A DNA stretch of 64,000 nucleotides from Bacillota bacterium (lineage in GTDB: Bacteria > Bacillota > Clostridia > Lachnospirales > Lachnospiraceae). Under the pieces are notes generated by a model. The model ran no database searches, had not been told where the DNA came from, and saw only the letters and a list, made by a program, of their open reading frames with translations. Below, in pieces: positions 7,689-16,503 of the stretch. Made by a program: the position numbers and the translations under genes. How positions within the stretch are numbered: position 1 is the first letter of the stretch; each line of letters begins with the position of its first letter. The stretch is from assembly GCA_023435895.1 (NCBI GenBank), contig JAEZLH010000017.1, positions 682,001 to 746,000 on the forward strand, in the 5' to 3' direction.

Positions 7689-7789
7689 GAAGCGGTAGAA
7701 AGCAATCGTTAAGGGTTAGTGATTACCGGGTACACGGAGGTAATGAAAAAAGAGATTTTTACCCGGTAGATAATTTTTCTTTCCGCTTC
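7689..7789. repeat. Nested inverted repeats downstream of the ABC permease
   Basis: The outer arms GAAGCGG-tag-AAAG (7689-7702) and CTTT-CCGCTTC (7779-7789) enclose inner arms TACCGGGTA (7724-7732) and TACCCGGTA (7760-7768). The ~100-nt unit lies in the 3' region of the minus-strand permease gene. It could be a structured 3' UTR/terminator or a small mobile repeat. The rest of 7366-7688 shows only a weak GGAC...TGGCT / AGCCA...GTCC inverted repeat near 7578-7622 and no coding potential that I can see. Confidence 0.55.
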
Positions 7790-7833
7790 TTCAGGAGGGC
7801 AGAAATGATTATCGTAATTACCAAATAAGCAGA

Positions 7834-8658
7834 TTATCTGGTAACTCTCTTCTCAAAGTAGGTTAATAGTTTATATAAGCCTGTTGCAACAACGCATAGG
7901 ATGACGATGGACATAATGACCCAATCCAGCTTAAAGACTTGGCTGCCATAGATAATCAGATATCCAAGACCGGCTTTTGCGGCAAGGAATTCACCAATGA
8001 CAACACCGACCAGAGACAATCCAATATTGACTTTCATCTGGCTGATGATGGAAGGGAGATTGGAGGGAAGGACTACTTTGGTCAGTACATCCTTTTTCTT
8101 GCCACCCAAGGTGTAGATGAGCTTGATTTTATCCTCTTCCACATTTTTGAAATCCGAATACAGATTAATGATGGTACCAAATACCGCAACAGAAATCGCA
8201 GCCACAATGATGGTCTTCATATTATTTCCCAGCCACACGATGAATACCGGTGCTAGAGCTGATTTGGGGAGACTGTTCAAAACGATAAGGTAGGGTTCCA
8301 TAATCTGTGATACATTATGATTCCACCACAGAATAATAGCCAGCAGGATGCCCAGAACATTGACCAAAGTAAAGCTGATTAATGTTTCTAGTAAGGTAAT
8401 GCCTACATGATAGAAAAGCTGTCCGGTTAATGCCATTTCATAGATGGATTTGCATACCCTGGAGGGGCTGGAGAACACAAAGGAATTGATGATACCCAGT
8501 CTGGCAGTGATTTCCCAAGTTGCTATGAATGCAATCAGAATAACAAACTGATAGAATCGTACCCATCTTTTTTGATTTTGCAGTTTCTGGATGTAAGCCT
8601 GCTGAGCGGGAGAGGGTGGGATTTCATTAAGATTAGCCTGTTTGCTCTTTCTGCTCAT
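7834..8658 (-). CDS. ABC transporter permease (nitrate/sulfonate/taurine type)
   Basis: This 274-residue permease has about six membrane segments and the BPD_transp_1 (TauC/SsuC-like) domain. The cytoplasmic EAA-like loop is visible around residues 165-205 (LGGKKKDVLTKVVLPSNLPSIISQMK). The 5' end overlaps the ATPase gene by 26 bp, so the two are translationally coupled. No substrate-binding protein gene lies in the window near this pair, so the substrate cannot be assigned. Aliphatic sulfonates, nitrate or thiamine precursors are all used by close relatives. Confidence 0.88.
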   Translation of the reverse strand: MSRKSKQANLNEIPPSPAQQAYIQKLQNQKRWVRFYQFVILIAFIATWEITARLGIINSFVFSSPSRVCKSIYEMALTGQLFYHVGITLLETLISFTLVNVLGILLAIILWWNHNVSQIMEPYLIVLNSLPKSALAPVFIVWLGNNMKTIIVAAISVAVFGTIINLYSDFKNVEEDKIKLIYTLGGKKKDVLTKVVLPSNLPSIISQMKVNIGLSLVGVVIGEFLAAKAGLGYLIIYGSQVFKLDWVIMSIVILCVVATGLYKLLTYFEKRVTR

Positions 8659-9418
8659 GATCGGTTAGCTCCTTCCATATCTGATTGAAATACTCATTGA
8701 ACTCGGGTGCATTTCGCGAGATAAAGGGAGTGCGGTTGTCAATGGAAAGATTGATATCGATGACCTGCTTTACAGTGCCCGGACGTGCGGATAGAACAAT
8801 TACACGGTCAGCCATACTGATCGCTTCGGAGATGTCGTGTGTGATTAGAATTGCTGTTTTCTTTTCTTTGCGAATAATTCCCCAGATATCGTCCGCAACT
8901 TCCAGACGGGTCTGGTAATCCAAAGCGGAGAAGGGTTCATCCAGTAACAGGATATCCGGTTCTAAAAGCAGGGTGCGAATCAGTGCAGCCCTTTGTCTCA
9001 TACCGCCGGATAAGCCGGAAGGGAAAGAATTTTTGAAGGTGATTAACCCGTAAGTATTTAATAATTCATTTATTTGAACATAGCTGTTCTCGGAAAGCTT
9101 ATGCTGTATTTCAAGACCCAGGGTGACATTTTTAAGAGTATTGCGCCAATCAAGCAACTGATCCTTTTGTAACATATATCCGATATTTTTACCGGAGGAT
9201 TTCAGGTCACTTCCATTGATATAGATCGAACCGCTGTTTGGTGAGAGTAGACCGGCTATCAAAGAGAGAAGGGTTGATTTGCCGCAGCCGCTTGGGCCTA
9301 CGATTGCAACAAATTCGCCTTCATTTACATGAAAAGAAACATCGATTAACGCCGGTGTTTCGCCTTCAAGAGTATGATAGGTATAATTGATGTGATCGAT
9401 TTTTAGTAATTCGCCCAT
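8633..9418 (-). CDS. ABC transporter ATP-binding protein (TauB/SsuB type)
   Basis: This 261-residue ATPase has Walker A GPSGCGKST (about 40-48), a Q-loop in LQKDQLLDW, signature LSGGMRQRAALIR, Walker B DILLLDEPFSALD and the H-loop ILITHDISEAI. The MRQR signature and ALDYQTR are typical of the nitrate/sulfonate/taurine importer family. The start is supported by GGAGGAG. It energises the permease encoded by the overlapping gene. It follows the response regulator gene by ~120 bp, with its own candidate promoter between them. Confidence 0.92.
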   Translation of the reverse strand: MGELLKIDHINYTYHTLEGETPALIDVSFHVNEGEFVAIVGPSGCGKSTLLSLIAGLLSPNSGSIYINGSDLKSSGKNIGYMLQKDQLLDWRNTLKNVTLGLEIQHKLSENSYVQINELLNTYGLITFKNSFPSGLSGGMRQRAALIRTLLLEPDILLLDEPFSALDYQTRLEVADDIWGIIRKEKKTAILITHDISEAISMADRVIVLSARPGTVKQVIDINLSIDNRTPFISRNAPEFNEYFNQIWKELTDHEQKEQTG

Positions 9419-9440
9419 AGTACTCCTCCATATTTGCTTA

Positions 9441-9473
9441 AACTGTTAAAATGAACGGTTATACTGTATTATA
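9441..9473 (-). promoter_or_regulatory. Candidate promoter and operator of the ABC importer
   Basis: A minus-strand TATAAT (9468-9473) is followed by two AACNGTT half-palindromes (9454-9460 and 9441-9447, 13 bp apart) before the ATPase start. The -35 is poor (GTAACC), which fits activator dependence, perhaps on the adjacent response regulator. This is inference from position. Confidence 0.4.
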
Positions 9474-9540
9474 TGAAGGGGAGTAGAAGAGGTTACATAT
9501 TATCGAATTAAGTTGATTACCAACGGTGTTGGGCGTTCGC

Positions 9541-10179
9541 TCAATGATTTCCTCGATGTTTGTAATAATAAATGGCAATCTGAGTTCGGTCTCTTAGTTC
9601 CAACTTTTCAAGTATCGTACTAATATTATTACGGATCGTACCCTCACTTAAAAAGAGCTGTTCTGAGATTTCTTTGTTGGAAAGACCGTCAGCAATCTTT
9701 GTAATAATCTCGTATTCTTTATCGGTAATACCATGCTTTGTACGATCCATTTCCTCCTGGTCAGAGGTTTTGCCTATCAAAGAAGGCAGCTTTGTGATGA
9801 TTTCATTATCATATACATTCTGACCCATGAATACTGCTTTTAGGGAAGGAAGAATGCTTTCATAATTCTGTTTCATCATGTAACCTTTTGCACCGATGCG
9901 AAGCGCTTTAATAATATAATCATCATCTAGAAATGTAGTTAAGTATAAAATTCTGGCATCCGGAAATTCCTGCAAGATCTTCTCACCCGCATCCAAACCG
10001 CTCATTTTCTCCATTCGAATATCCATTAATAACACATCGGGGGTTAAGGAACGGTAGAGCTCAATTGCTTCCAGACCATTATGTCCGGAGCCGACCACTG
10101 TGATATCAGGATCAGCGGAAAGAATAATTTTAAGGGAAGAGCAAACTAATTTATCATCATCGATTAATAAGATATTCAT
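9541..10179 (-). CDS. NarL/LuxR-type response regulator
   Basis: This 212-residue regulator starts at the ATG at 10179, with TGGAGG upstream; the in-frame ATG at 10191 overlaps that site. The receiver domain shows the acidic pair DDD near residue 8, the phospho-acceptor Asp in DVLLMDIRM, the switch Thr in ILYLTTFLDDDY and the Lys in GYMMKQ. The C-terminal LuxR helix-turn-helix is GLSNKEISEQLFLSEGTIRNNISTILEKL. It pairs with the histidine kinase 200 bp upstream on the same strand and probably regulates the ABC genes downstream. Confidence 0.93.
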   Translation of the reverse strand: MNILLIDDDKLVCSSLKIILSADPDITVVGSGHNGLEAIELYRSLTPDVLLMDIRMEKMSGLDAGEKILQEFPDARILYLTTFLDDDYIIKALRIGAKGYMMKQNYESILPSLKAVFMGQNVYDNEIITKLPSLIGKTSDQEEMDRTKHGITDKEYEIITKIADGLSNKEISEQLFLSEGTIRNNISTILEKLELRDRTQIAIYYYKHRGNH

Positions 10180-10241
10180 GGTTACCTCCATATAATAAAA
10201 TTGATCATGTTGGAGTCAAATAGCCATTGCAACGAAGGTCA

Positions 10242-10337
10242 TTAGCAATATACATAAAGCTTAAAATCTCCTGGCTTTGTGTCAAAGGTCAGAATAAACT
10301 GGCTATTAACCCCAACAGGATCAAACTGTGATTTCAT
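10242..10337 (-). other. Short open frame between kinase and regulator genes
   Basis: A 31-codon open frame beginning MKSQFDPVGV and ending FKLYVYC sits in the 200-bp gap. The same frame stays open upstream into the 3' end of the kinase gene. It has no ribosome binding site. It may be a remnant of a longer gene, or chance. The gap has no other visible feature. Confidence 0.2.
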
Positions 10338-10387
10338 AGTTGTGTTGAGGATAGAGTAGTTCAAATTGCGGTTTAAACGATAATCTA

Positions 10388-11515
10388 TCAAACATTGTCT
10401 CTGGGATGGTGTTCTGTACTGCTCTTTGGAACAGATATAAATAGTTTGAAACCATGTTCTAAGGTGACATGAAGGTTTCCGTTTAATGTCTTTACTCTGT
10501 CGTAGATATTACGCAGACCGATTCCCTCACCGTACTCCTGATGCTCAAAGGCATTTGTAATAATGGCTTTCTTCTTGCTGTTAATTGTGCCGTTATCTTG
10601 AATAATTAGCTGATACATGGCAGGATGTTCACGAAGGGTGATATTAACCTTGGTTGCATCGGAATGGCGCATGATGTTGGCTAGGGATTCTTTTGTGATT
10701 GCGATGAAACTCTGCTTAAGCTTTAAAGCGGGAGGGTTTGTAATATCATAATCATAAGTAAGCTGACAAAAGCTAAAATCCTTTACCAAATGTTCAATCT
10801 GAATATAGAGATCAATGGATTCATCGTACATATTATGAATGCTGCTCCTGATCTGATCCATGCCTACGGACAAGGAATTCTTTAAATCATTAAGACCCTC
10901 CTTCACAAGCTCGTCCTTTGACAAAACCGATAATGCACCCACCTGCAGCAGCGCTCTGGAGAGCAGATGCCCCACATTGTCATGAATCTCCTTGGAGATT
11001 CGATTTCGTTCATTTAAGGTGGCCAGGTTTATTTCGTAATCTTGATTCTGAAGCAGATTTTGATTTTTTTGCTCTAGCAGAAGCTTTACTTGTACGGAAT
11101 TATCTCGAAAATCGTTATAGTCAATGACTAATTGATTGATACGGTCTGTTTTGTATTTTAATAGATAAGATAATAATAAAAATGCTACAGTGAAGGAAAT
11201 CGCTAGTAAATCGTAACGATTGATCTGATAAAGAAATAAAACGATTAGTGCTCCATAAACATTATAGTTTTTTGTATGAAACACATCGTACAATATAACC
11301 GGGGCAAATACAATGAACTGCGGAAAAAAGATGCAGAGGATTCCAAAGAACAGAGCACCGGCAAGCTTATAGTTTAACTGTTCATAATAGAGAAAAAGAC
11401 TGCTTAGTATTATGGTTATAGTAATCGGTATGATGGCATAATGATAATCTTCAATAAAAAGATAAAGGGTGGTGCAACAAAGGAATAGGATTAGACGATC
11501 AAATATTTCGTTCAT
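10388..11515 (-). CDS. NarL-family sensor histidine kinase
   Basis: This 375-residue kinase has an N-terminal membrane domain of about four to five segments (residues 5-120) with no large extracellular sensor, then a coiled linker. HisKA_3 follows with the phospho-acceptor His in NERNRISKEIHDNVGHLLS, and then a HATPase_c domain (N box ITKESLANIMRHS, G1 IIQDNG, G2 GEGIGLRNIYDRV). The start has AAGGAG upstream. With few extracytoplasmic residues it probably senses a membrane signal or a partner protein, perhaps the ABC permease. Its partner regulator gene lies directly downstream. Confidence 0.92.
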   Translation of the reverse strand: MNEIFDRLILFLCCTTLYLFIEDYHYAIIPITITIILSSLFLYYEQLNYKLAGALFFGILCIFFPQFIVFAPVILYDVFHTKNYNVYGALIVLFLYQINRYDLLAISFTVAFLLLSYLLKYKTDRINQLVIDYNDFRDNSVQVKLLLEQKNQNLLQNQDYEINLATLNERNRISKEIHDNVGHLLSRALLQVGALSVLSKDELVKEGLNDLKNSLSVGMDQIRSSIHNMYDESIDLYIQIEHLVKDFSFCQLTYDYDITNPPALKLKQSFIAITKESLANIMRHSDATKVNITLREHPAMYQLIIQDNGTINSKKKAIITNAFEHQEYGEGIGLRNIYDRVKTLNGNLHVTLEHGFKLFISVPKSSTEHHPRDNV

Positions 11516-11738
11516 GGGAGCTCCTTATCTAGTTATATAATATGGAAATTGTATCCTCGGGTAGAAGAGTTATACCAATTTTTAACTCAAGAATAGTATT
11601 ACATGAGGATAAGGTTCTGTCAATGAGGGAAGTTGGGTTGATTGGGGGGAATAGGAGTGATATAATCAAACTGTTTTTACAGGGGAAGTAGACCTTGATA
11701 GACAGTGATTAGGTCAATTAGTATAACTTGTGATATAA

Positions 11739-11772
11739 AAGAGATGTTATGATATGGAAGAGATGTTACGAT
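11739..11772 (+). repeat. 15-bp direct repeat before the isochorismatase gene
   Basis: AAGAGATGTTATGAT (11739-11753) and AAGAGATGTTACGAT (11758-11772) match at 14 of 15 positions with a 19-bp period. They end just before the start codon region. This could be an operator or a local duplication. Confidence 0.5.
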
Positions 11773-11788
11773 TAAGGAGAGAATAAGA

Positions 11789-12334
11789 ATGAGAATATTG
11801 GCAGAGGATACGATGGCATTGGTCGTCGACTTTCAGGAAAAATTAGTTCCAGTGATTGATAATAAGGAAGAATTGCTTCATAATACAGAGATTTTGGTGA
11901 AAGGTCTTAGGGCTTTGGGGATTCCTACACTGGTTACTCAGCAATATACAAAAGGAATTGGTATGACGGTATCCGGGTTATCTGAACTTTTCGGTGAAAA
12001 GTTTGAATATCTGGATAAGATTACTTTTAGCTGTGCGGATGATGATGGAATTCTTCATAAAATTGAGGAGCTCGGAAAGAAGAATATTATCGTTTGTGGA
12101 ATTGAAGCTCATATCTGTGTCCTTCAGACGGTGATTGACTTGATTGAGAAAGGTTATCATGTGATTCTTGTGGAGGATTGTGTGGGGTCTAGAAAGGAAT
12201 CCAATCGCTTGGTAGGCATAAAAAGAGCAATTGCAGAGGGGGCGATTCCTGCCACCTATGAATCGATTTTGTTTGAGCTTACCCGGATTGCCAAGACAGA
12301 GGTATTTAAGGAGATTTCAAAATTGATTAAATAG
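11789..12334 (+). CDS. Isochorismatase-family cysteine hydrolase
   Basis: This 181-residue cytoplasmic hydrolase has the family triad visible: Asp in ALVVDFQEKL, Lys in LDKITFSC and the nucleophile Cys in CGIEAHICVLQT, preceded by the usual non-proline cis bond region (GIEAH). The family includes nicotinamidases and other amidases. This short single-domain form is closest to the general YcaC-like hydrolases, and its substrate cannot be assigned. AAGGAGAG lies before the ATG. It appears monocistronic, with a terminator ~140 bp after the stop. Confidence 0.88.
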   Translation: MRILAEDTMALVVDFQEKLVPVIDNKEELLHNTEILVKGLRALGIPTLVTQQYTKGIGMTVSGLSELFGEKFEYLDKITFSCADDDGILHKIEELGKKNIIVCGIEAHICVLQTVIDLIEKGYHVILVEDCVGSRKESNRLVGIKRAIAEGAIPATYESILFELTRIAKTEVFKEISKLIK

Positions 12335-12472
12335 ATTTAAGTGCTTATTAAACCGAGTTAGTTGTATTAGAAGTTTAGAAGTCCAAAGAATTAGTGTGGT
12401 AGTACATTTAATAAGTTACCAGAATTCATTGAGGTAGTATTGAAAGTAATACGGCTGGGAAAACAGTGATAG

Positions 12473-12536
12473 GGTGCATCAAAATCATATCCGAAGGAAT
12501 TATTATTTGGGATAGAATTTTGATGCACCTTTTTTA
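12473..12536 (+). terminator. Long-stem terminator after the hydrolase gene
   Basis: GGTGCATCAAAAT (12473-12485) and ATTTTGATGCACC (12517-12529) form a perfect 13-bp stem with a 31-nt loop, followed by seven T. Confidence 0.8.
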
Positions 12537-12590
12537 TAGGCGGTCGTATGCAATGCAATGACAAAAAGCCTGTGCATCCTTTTTGAGGAA

Positions 12591-12602
12591 TGACAATTGT
12601 CA
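12591..12602. promoter_or_regulatory. 12-bp palindrome upstream of the ABC exporter operon
   Basis: TGACAATTGTCA is a perfect palindrome ~100 bp before the exporter ATPase gene. A second partial dyad, GTGA-N6-TCAC (12612-12625), follows. These are candidate operators for a dimeric repressor. No regulator gene is adjacent. Confidence 0.4.
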
Positions 12603-12704
12603 TGTTATGTAGTGACACAGTTCACTGGTAATCAATGGTCTGATTTTGTATAGTATTATCAAAGAGATACGAACTAAAAAAAAGATTAAACGGAGGGTTT
12701 TCAA

Positions 12705-13637
12705 ATGGTAGTTAAAGTTGAAGGGTTAGTAAAACGTTATGAAAAATTAGTAGCACTTGATTATTTGGATTTGCAGGTACAGGAGGGAGAGATTTTTGGC
12801 TTGTTAGGACCAAACGGTTCCGGGAAGACCACAGCCATCAATTGTATCCTTTCTTTACTAAAATATGATAAGGGTACCATTGAGATATTTGGAAAGCCTA
12901 TGGGTCCCAATGAATATAGCATCAAGAAGGATATCGGAATTATCATGCAAAATGTAGCGGTATTTGATGAGCTTACCGTATATGAGAATATATCTTATTT
13001 TTGCAGTTTATATGTGAAGGATCGTGCCGAGGTAAAACGACTGACAAAGGAAGCAATTGAATTTGTATCCTTGGAAGATTTCACAAAGTTCTATCCAAAG
13101 AAGTTAAGTGGCGGTTTGTTAAGAAGACTGAATATTGCATGTGGTATTGTTCATAAGCCCAAATTAATCATATTGGATGAGCCTACTGTTGCGGTCGATC
13201 CGCAAAGCCGTAATAAGATTTTGGAAGGAATTAAGAAGCTTAATGAAAATGGAGCAACCATCATTTATACCTCCCATTACATGGAAGAGGTGGAGCAGCT
13301 TTGTTCAAATATAGCAATTATCGATAAAGGAAGAGTAATTGCACAGGGTACGAAGGAAGAATTGAAATCCATGATCTCCGTCGGAGAGAAGATTACGGTG
13401 GAAGCTTATAACATGGATGAAGAGAAATATAAAGAGATCAGAAAAATACCGGGTATCTATTCTGTAGAATATCACGATGGCTTATTAGAAATCAAATCCG
13501 GTAAAGGCAAAAATAATTTGGTTCACATTCTGGATTTTCTGGATGAGAAGAAGATAAGCTTTGGCAGAGTTATTACCGAAATGCCAACCTTAAATGATGT
13601 ATTCTTAGAAATTACCGGCAAAGAGTTGAGAGATTAG
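12705..13637 (+). CDS. ABC-2 type exporter ATP-binding protein
   Basis: This 310-residue ATPase is of the drug/antibiotic exporter (CcmA/DrrA) type: Walker A GPNGSGKTT (about 34-42), signature KLSGGLLRRLNIACGI, Walker B LIILDEPTVAVD, H-loop TSHYMEE, and a ~90-residue C-terminal extension common in this group. CGGAGGG precedes the ATG. It is the first of three co-directional genes with 12-bp and overlapping junctions. The substrate is unknown. Self-resistance or export of a lipid or peptide is typical, but no biosynthetic genes are nearby. Confidence 0.92.
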   Translation: MVVKVEGLVKRYEKLVALDYLDLQVQEGEIFGLLGPNGSGKTTAINCILSLLKYDKGTIEIFGKPMGPNEYSIKKDIGIIMQNVAVFDELTVYENISYFCSLYVKDRAEVKRLTKEAIEFVSLEDFTKFYPKKLSGGLLRRLNIACGIVHKPKLIILDEPTVAVDPQSRNKILEGIKKLNENGATIIYTSHYMEEVEQLCSNIAIIDKGRVIAQGTKEELKSMISVGEKITVEAYNMDEEKYKEIRKIPGIYSVEYHDGLLEIKSGKGKNNLVHILDFLDEKKISFGRVITEMPTLNDVFLEITGKELRD

Positions 13638-13649
13638 GGGGGATGGACA

Positions 13650-14777
13650 ATGTTATATTTATATATTACAAGGCTGAAATGTTTATTTCGCAATAGACAG
13701 AGTATATTTTGGTGTTATTTGTTTCCGATTCTGTTAGCATCCTGCTTCTTCTTTGCTTTTAATAATTTATGGAAGGCAGAAGACTATGAAACAATTAAAA
13801 TCGCACTGGTAAGCGAAGAGAAAGCGGATGAGAACTTTGGTAAAGTTCTTAACAGCGCTAAAATGAGCGACACCTTAATGTTTGATGTGAAAAACTGCGA
13901 TAGTGAAACTGCGAAACAGCTTCTTGAAGATGGAAAAATTGAAGCTTATATTGTTGGAACAAAGGAACCTGAGCTTCATATAAAGGAGAATGGTTTGAAT
14001 CAAACCATAATCAAATCCTTTCTTGATAATTACCGTCAAAGAGCCGGCGCGATTGCAATTATTTTAAAGGAAAATCCGAAGGCAATCGAGAATGGATTAA
14101 TGAATGATGTCATGCAGTATGATAACTTCGTGAAAGAAGAAAGTGATGGAAAGAGACCTCAATCACTATTGACTTATTTTTATGCATTACTGGCTTATAC
14201 ATGTATCTATGCCGCTAGTTGGGGACTTGATGAGGTAGTAAATATTCAAGCCAATTTGTCAAACCGCGGAGCCAGAATTAGTGTTTCTCCTGTCAACAAA
14301 ATGAAACTCTTCTTTTGTAACCTGATGGCAGCATTTACTGCACATCTTGGAAGCTTAAGTTTATTGTTCCTTTATATGTACTATATAATTAAGGTGGACT
14401 TTGGGGATAACATCCTGTATTTACTTTTAATTTGTCTGCTGGGTTCTCTGGCAGGACTGTCAATTGGTGGAACAGTTGGAGTATGGGTAAAGAAAAGGGA
14501 AGAATTTAAGGAAGCAATTTTAACCATTGCAATTTTGGGAGGATCTTTTCTATCCGGTATGATGATTGCGGATATGAAGTATGTGATAGCTGAAAAATTC
14601 CCTCTTTTAGCGTATATCAACCCAGTAAATCTTGTTGCTGATGGGATGTATAGTCTCTATTACTATAATACTTATGAACACTATTATCTGGATGTAGCCA
14701 TTCTTGGCATTATCACCGTTGTACTTGGAATAGTATCTTATATTGGAATCAGGAGGAAGAATTATGCAAGTATTTAG
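13650..14777 (+). CDS. ABC-2 type exporter permease subunit 1
   Basis: This 375-residue ABC-2 permease (YhgE/NatB-like topology) has one N-terminal membrane segment, a large extracytoplasmic loop (about residues 40-165) and five C-terminal segments. The cluster GSFLSGMMIADM is typical of ABC2_membrane_3 domains. It begins 12 bp after the ATPase stop, with GGGGGG upstream. Its 3' end overlaps the next permease gene by 14 bp, which suggests equal expression and a heterodimeric channel. Confidence 0.88.
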   Translation: MLYLYITRLKCLFRNRQSIFWCYLFPILLASCFFFAFNNLWKAEDYETIKIALVSEEKADENFGKVLNSAKMSDTLMFDVKNCDSETAKQLLEDGKIEAYIVGTKEPELHIKENGLNQTIIKSFLDNYRQRAGAIAIILKENPKAIENGLMNDVMQYDNFVKEESDGKRPQSLLTYFYALLAYTCIYAASWGLDEVVNIQANLSNRGARISVSPVNKMKLFFCNLMAAFTAHLGSLSLLFLYMYYIIKVDFGDNILYLLLICLLGSLAGLSIGGTVGVWVKKREEFKEAILTIAILGGSFLSGMMIADMKYVIAEKFPLLAYINPVNLVADGMYSLYYYNTYEHYYLDVAILGIITVVLGIVSYIGIRRKNYASI

Positions 14778-15936
14778 TACGTATTTTAAGATATTAAAGA
14801 AAAGACTAACGGCAATCTTGATTTACGCCGGAATCTTTCTGGTTCTAACGATTGCTATGACAGCAAATGCAAAAATTAATAATAAGAAGTTTGAAGCAAC
14901 CAAAGTCAATATTATGGTGGATAACCAGGATAAAGGAAGCGTATTAATCGATGGCTTCATGGATTATATGAAAGATTATGTGAACTTTGTGAAACCCCTA
15001 GATGGGGAGAAGGAAAAAAAAGATGCATTATTCTATGGGAAGGTTCGATATATACTAACCATACCCGAGGGCTTTTCTGAACAGTATTTAAAGGGAGCTA
15101 ACGTAGAGCTGAAAAAGCAGGTGGTTCCGAATTCAACAGAAGCAATGTCGGTGGATAATACCGTCAATAACTACTTCAATATGGGAAGAGTTTATCTGAA
15201 GAATATGAAAGATGTTGATGCTACAAAACTCAATGGATATATTACGGAGAATCTAAAACAGCATACCAAAGTGGAAGTGGATGAAAAGGTAAAGGATGAA
15301 GTTACTTATAATAATGAGTTCAATCAATTTTATTTTAATGTGCTTGCTTATGTTATGGTGGCTGCGTTCATTACCAGCATTAGTATGATTATGTTCTGCT
15401 TTAATGGTATTGATATTCGAAGAAGGCATACAGCATCACCACTTACTGCAAGAAAGTTTAATTTCTCACTGATCCTTGCTAATCTGGTATTTGTATTGGT
15501 TTATCTGATTATGTTTATAGTGGCAGGATACGTATTAAATAAAGGCAGAATGATTAATCTTTCAACCGTAATGATGTGGATTAATGCGGTAGTATTTGCA
15601 TTAATAGCACTAAGTATCAGTTATCTGATTGGTAGCACTGTGAATAACAGAAAGACGATAGGGGCACTTTCTACGGCCATCTCCTTAAGCTTTGCGTTTA
15701 TCAGCGGAATCTTTGTACCACAGCAATACCTTGGTGATGCTGTACTTAAAGTTGCTTGCTTTACTCCCTCCTATTGGTATGTAAAGGCGAATGACACATT
15801 GGTATATATCAATGATATCCACAGTGCAGAGTTACCAAAGGTCTTTGGATATATGGGCATTCAACTTGTATTTGGAGCGGCAATCCTTAGCGTGGCACTC
15901 GTAATAGGAAAGAGAAAGAGGCAGCAGGCTTTCTAA
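14764..15936 (+). CDS. ABC-2 type exporter permease subunit 2
   Basis: This 390-residue permease has the same layout as its neighbour: an N-terminal segment, an extracytoplasmic loop (about 40-185) and five C-terminal segments, with the ABC-2 hallmark AISLSFAFISGIFVPQQYL. The start is set at the ATG at 14764 because AGGAGGA lies seven bases before it; the in-frame upstream ATG at 14743 has no such site. It overlaps the previous gene, so the two permeases are translationally coupled and probably form one exporter with the ATPase. Confidence 0.88.
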   Translation: MQVFSTYFKILKKRLTAILIYAGIFLVLTIAMTANAKINNKKFEATKVNIMVDNQDKGSVLIDGFMDYMKDYVNFVKPLDGEKEKKDALFYGKVRYILTIPEGFSEQYLKGANVELKKQVVPNSTEAMSVDNTVNNYFNMGRVYLKNMKDVDATKLNGYITENLKQHTKVEVDEKVKDEVTYNNEFNQFYFNVLAYVMVAAFITSISMIMFCFNGIDIRRRHTASPLTARKFNFSLILANLVFVLVYLIMFIVAGYVLNKGRMINLSTVMMWINAVVFALIALSISYLIGSTVNNRKTIGALSTAISLSFAFISGIFVPQQYLGDAVLKVACFTPSYWYVKANDTLVYINDIHSAELPKVFGYMGIQLVFGAAILSVALVIGKRKRQQAF

Positions 15937-15968
15937 AAATTTCAGTTTTATAATATAATGTTGGGAGT

Positions 15969-16071
15969 AAAAGGTCTGTTTATACTGTGGCAATGGTAAT
16001 TTGCACAAAGCCGAAAGATTCATGCTTTTGCTTTAAGCAAATCACCTATGGACTCTGTTGAAAGACCTTTT
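15969..16071. repeat. Dispersed repeat copy A (103 bp, inverted ends)
   Basis: This copy is bounded by AAAAGGTCT (15969-15977) and AGACCTTTT (16063-16071), perfect 9-bp inverted ends. The interior matches, in inverted orientation, the sequence at 18841-18970 (for example TTTATACTG, GGCAATG, TTGCACAAA, TCATGCTT and GGACTCTGTTGAA). The right end followed by TTTT could also act as a terminator of the exporter operon. It looks like a small non-coding repeat family. Confidence 0.65.
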
Positions 16072-16150
16072 GACTTCAACATCATAATATCTTAGTTGTT
16101 GTGTAGTTAAGGATACTCAGAAAAATAATTAAATAGTAAGTTCTGTTTAG

Positions 16151-16189
16151 AACCTGCAGATGGTATTGATAATGCCTCTGCAGGTTTTT
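16151..16189 (+). terminator. Intrinsic terminator
   Basis: AACCTGCAGA (16151-16160) and TCTGCAGGTT (16177-16186) form a perfect 10-bp stem. The loop pairs further (GGTATT with AATGCC), and a T-run follows. It lies 215 bp past the exporter operon. Confidence 0.8.
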
Positions 16190-16335
16190 GTATTAAGCTA
16201 TTTCAGGATTAAAAGGGTGAATACGAAATGTAGATATATAAGAGTATTGGATTTAAAAGAATACTGGATATACACTTTTGGAGGGATATTTTAATGCTTA
16301 CTTTTAGTTTTGTTATAGGAAGGAAAGTGTTTAAC

Positions 16336-16409
16336 AAAATCGCTTCCCTTTTATAGAATTTGTTATTCTCATAAAATCGCTTCCCTTTTATAGAATTTCC
16401 TATTCTCAT
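16336..16409. repeat. Two tandem 37-bp repeats
   Basis: Two head-to-tail 37-bp units (16336-16372 and 16373-16409) differ at about three positions. Each has an AGAAT-N5-ATTCT dyad. They lie ~100 bp upstream of the LexA-like boxes. The rest of 16190-16335 holds no gene I can support. Confidence 0.6.
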
Positions 16410-16503
16410 AAAAGCACTAACCTTTAAAAAACATACAAGAATATTCCTGACTATTATATTAACCGACTTAATAATTTATTAAAATCTACACATAATAAAA
16501 ACA

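Noticed and set aside
9419..9540. TPP riboswitch upstream of the ABC importer
   Set aside because: No thi-box core could be found, so a thiamine-precursor substrate is not supported.
10242..10337. Real small gene between the kinase and regulator genes
   Set aside because: The frame looks protein-like but has no ribosome binding site and no recognised family, so it is kept only as a low-confidence note.
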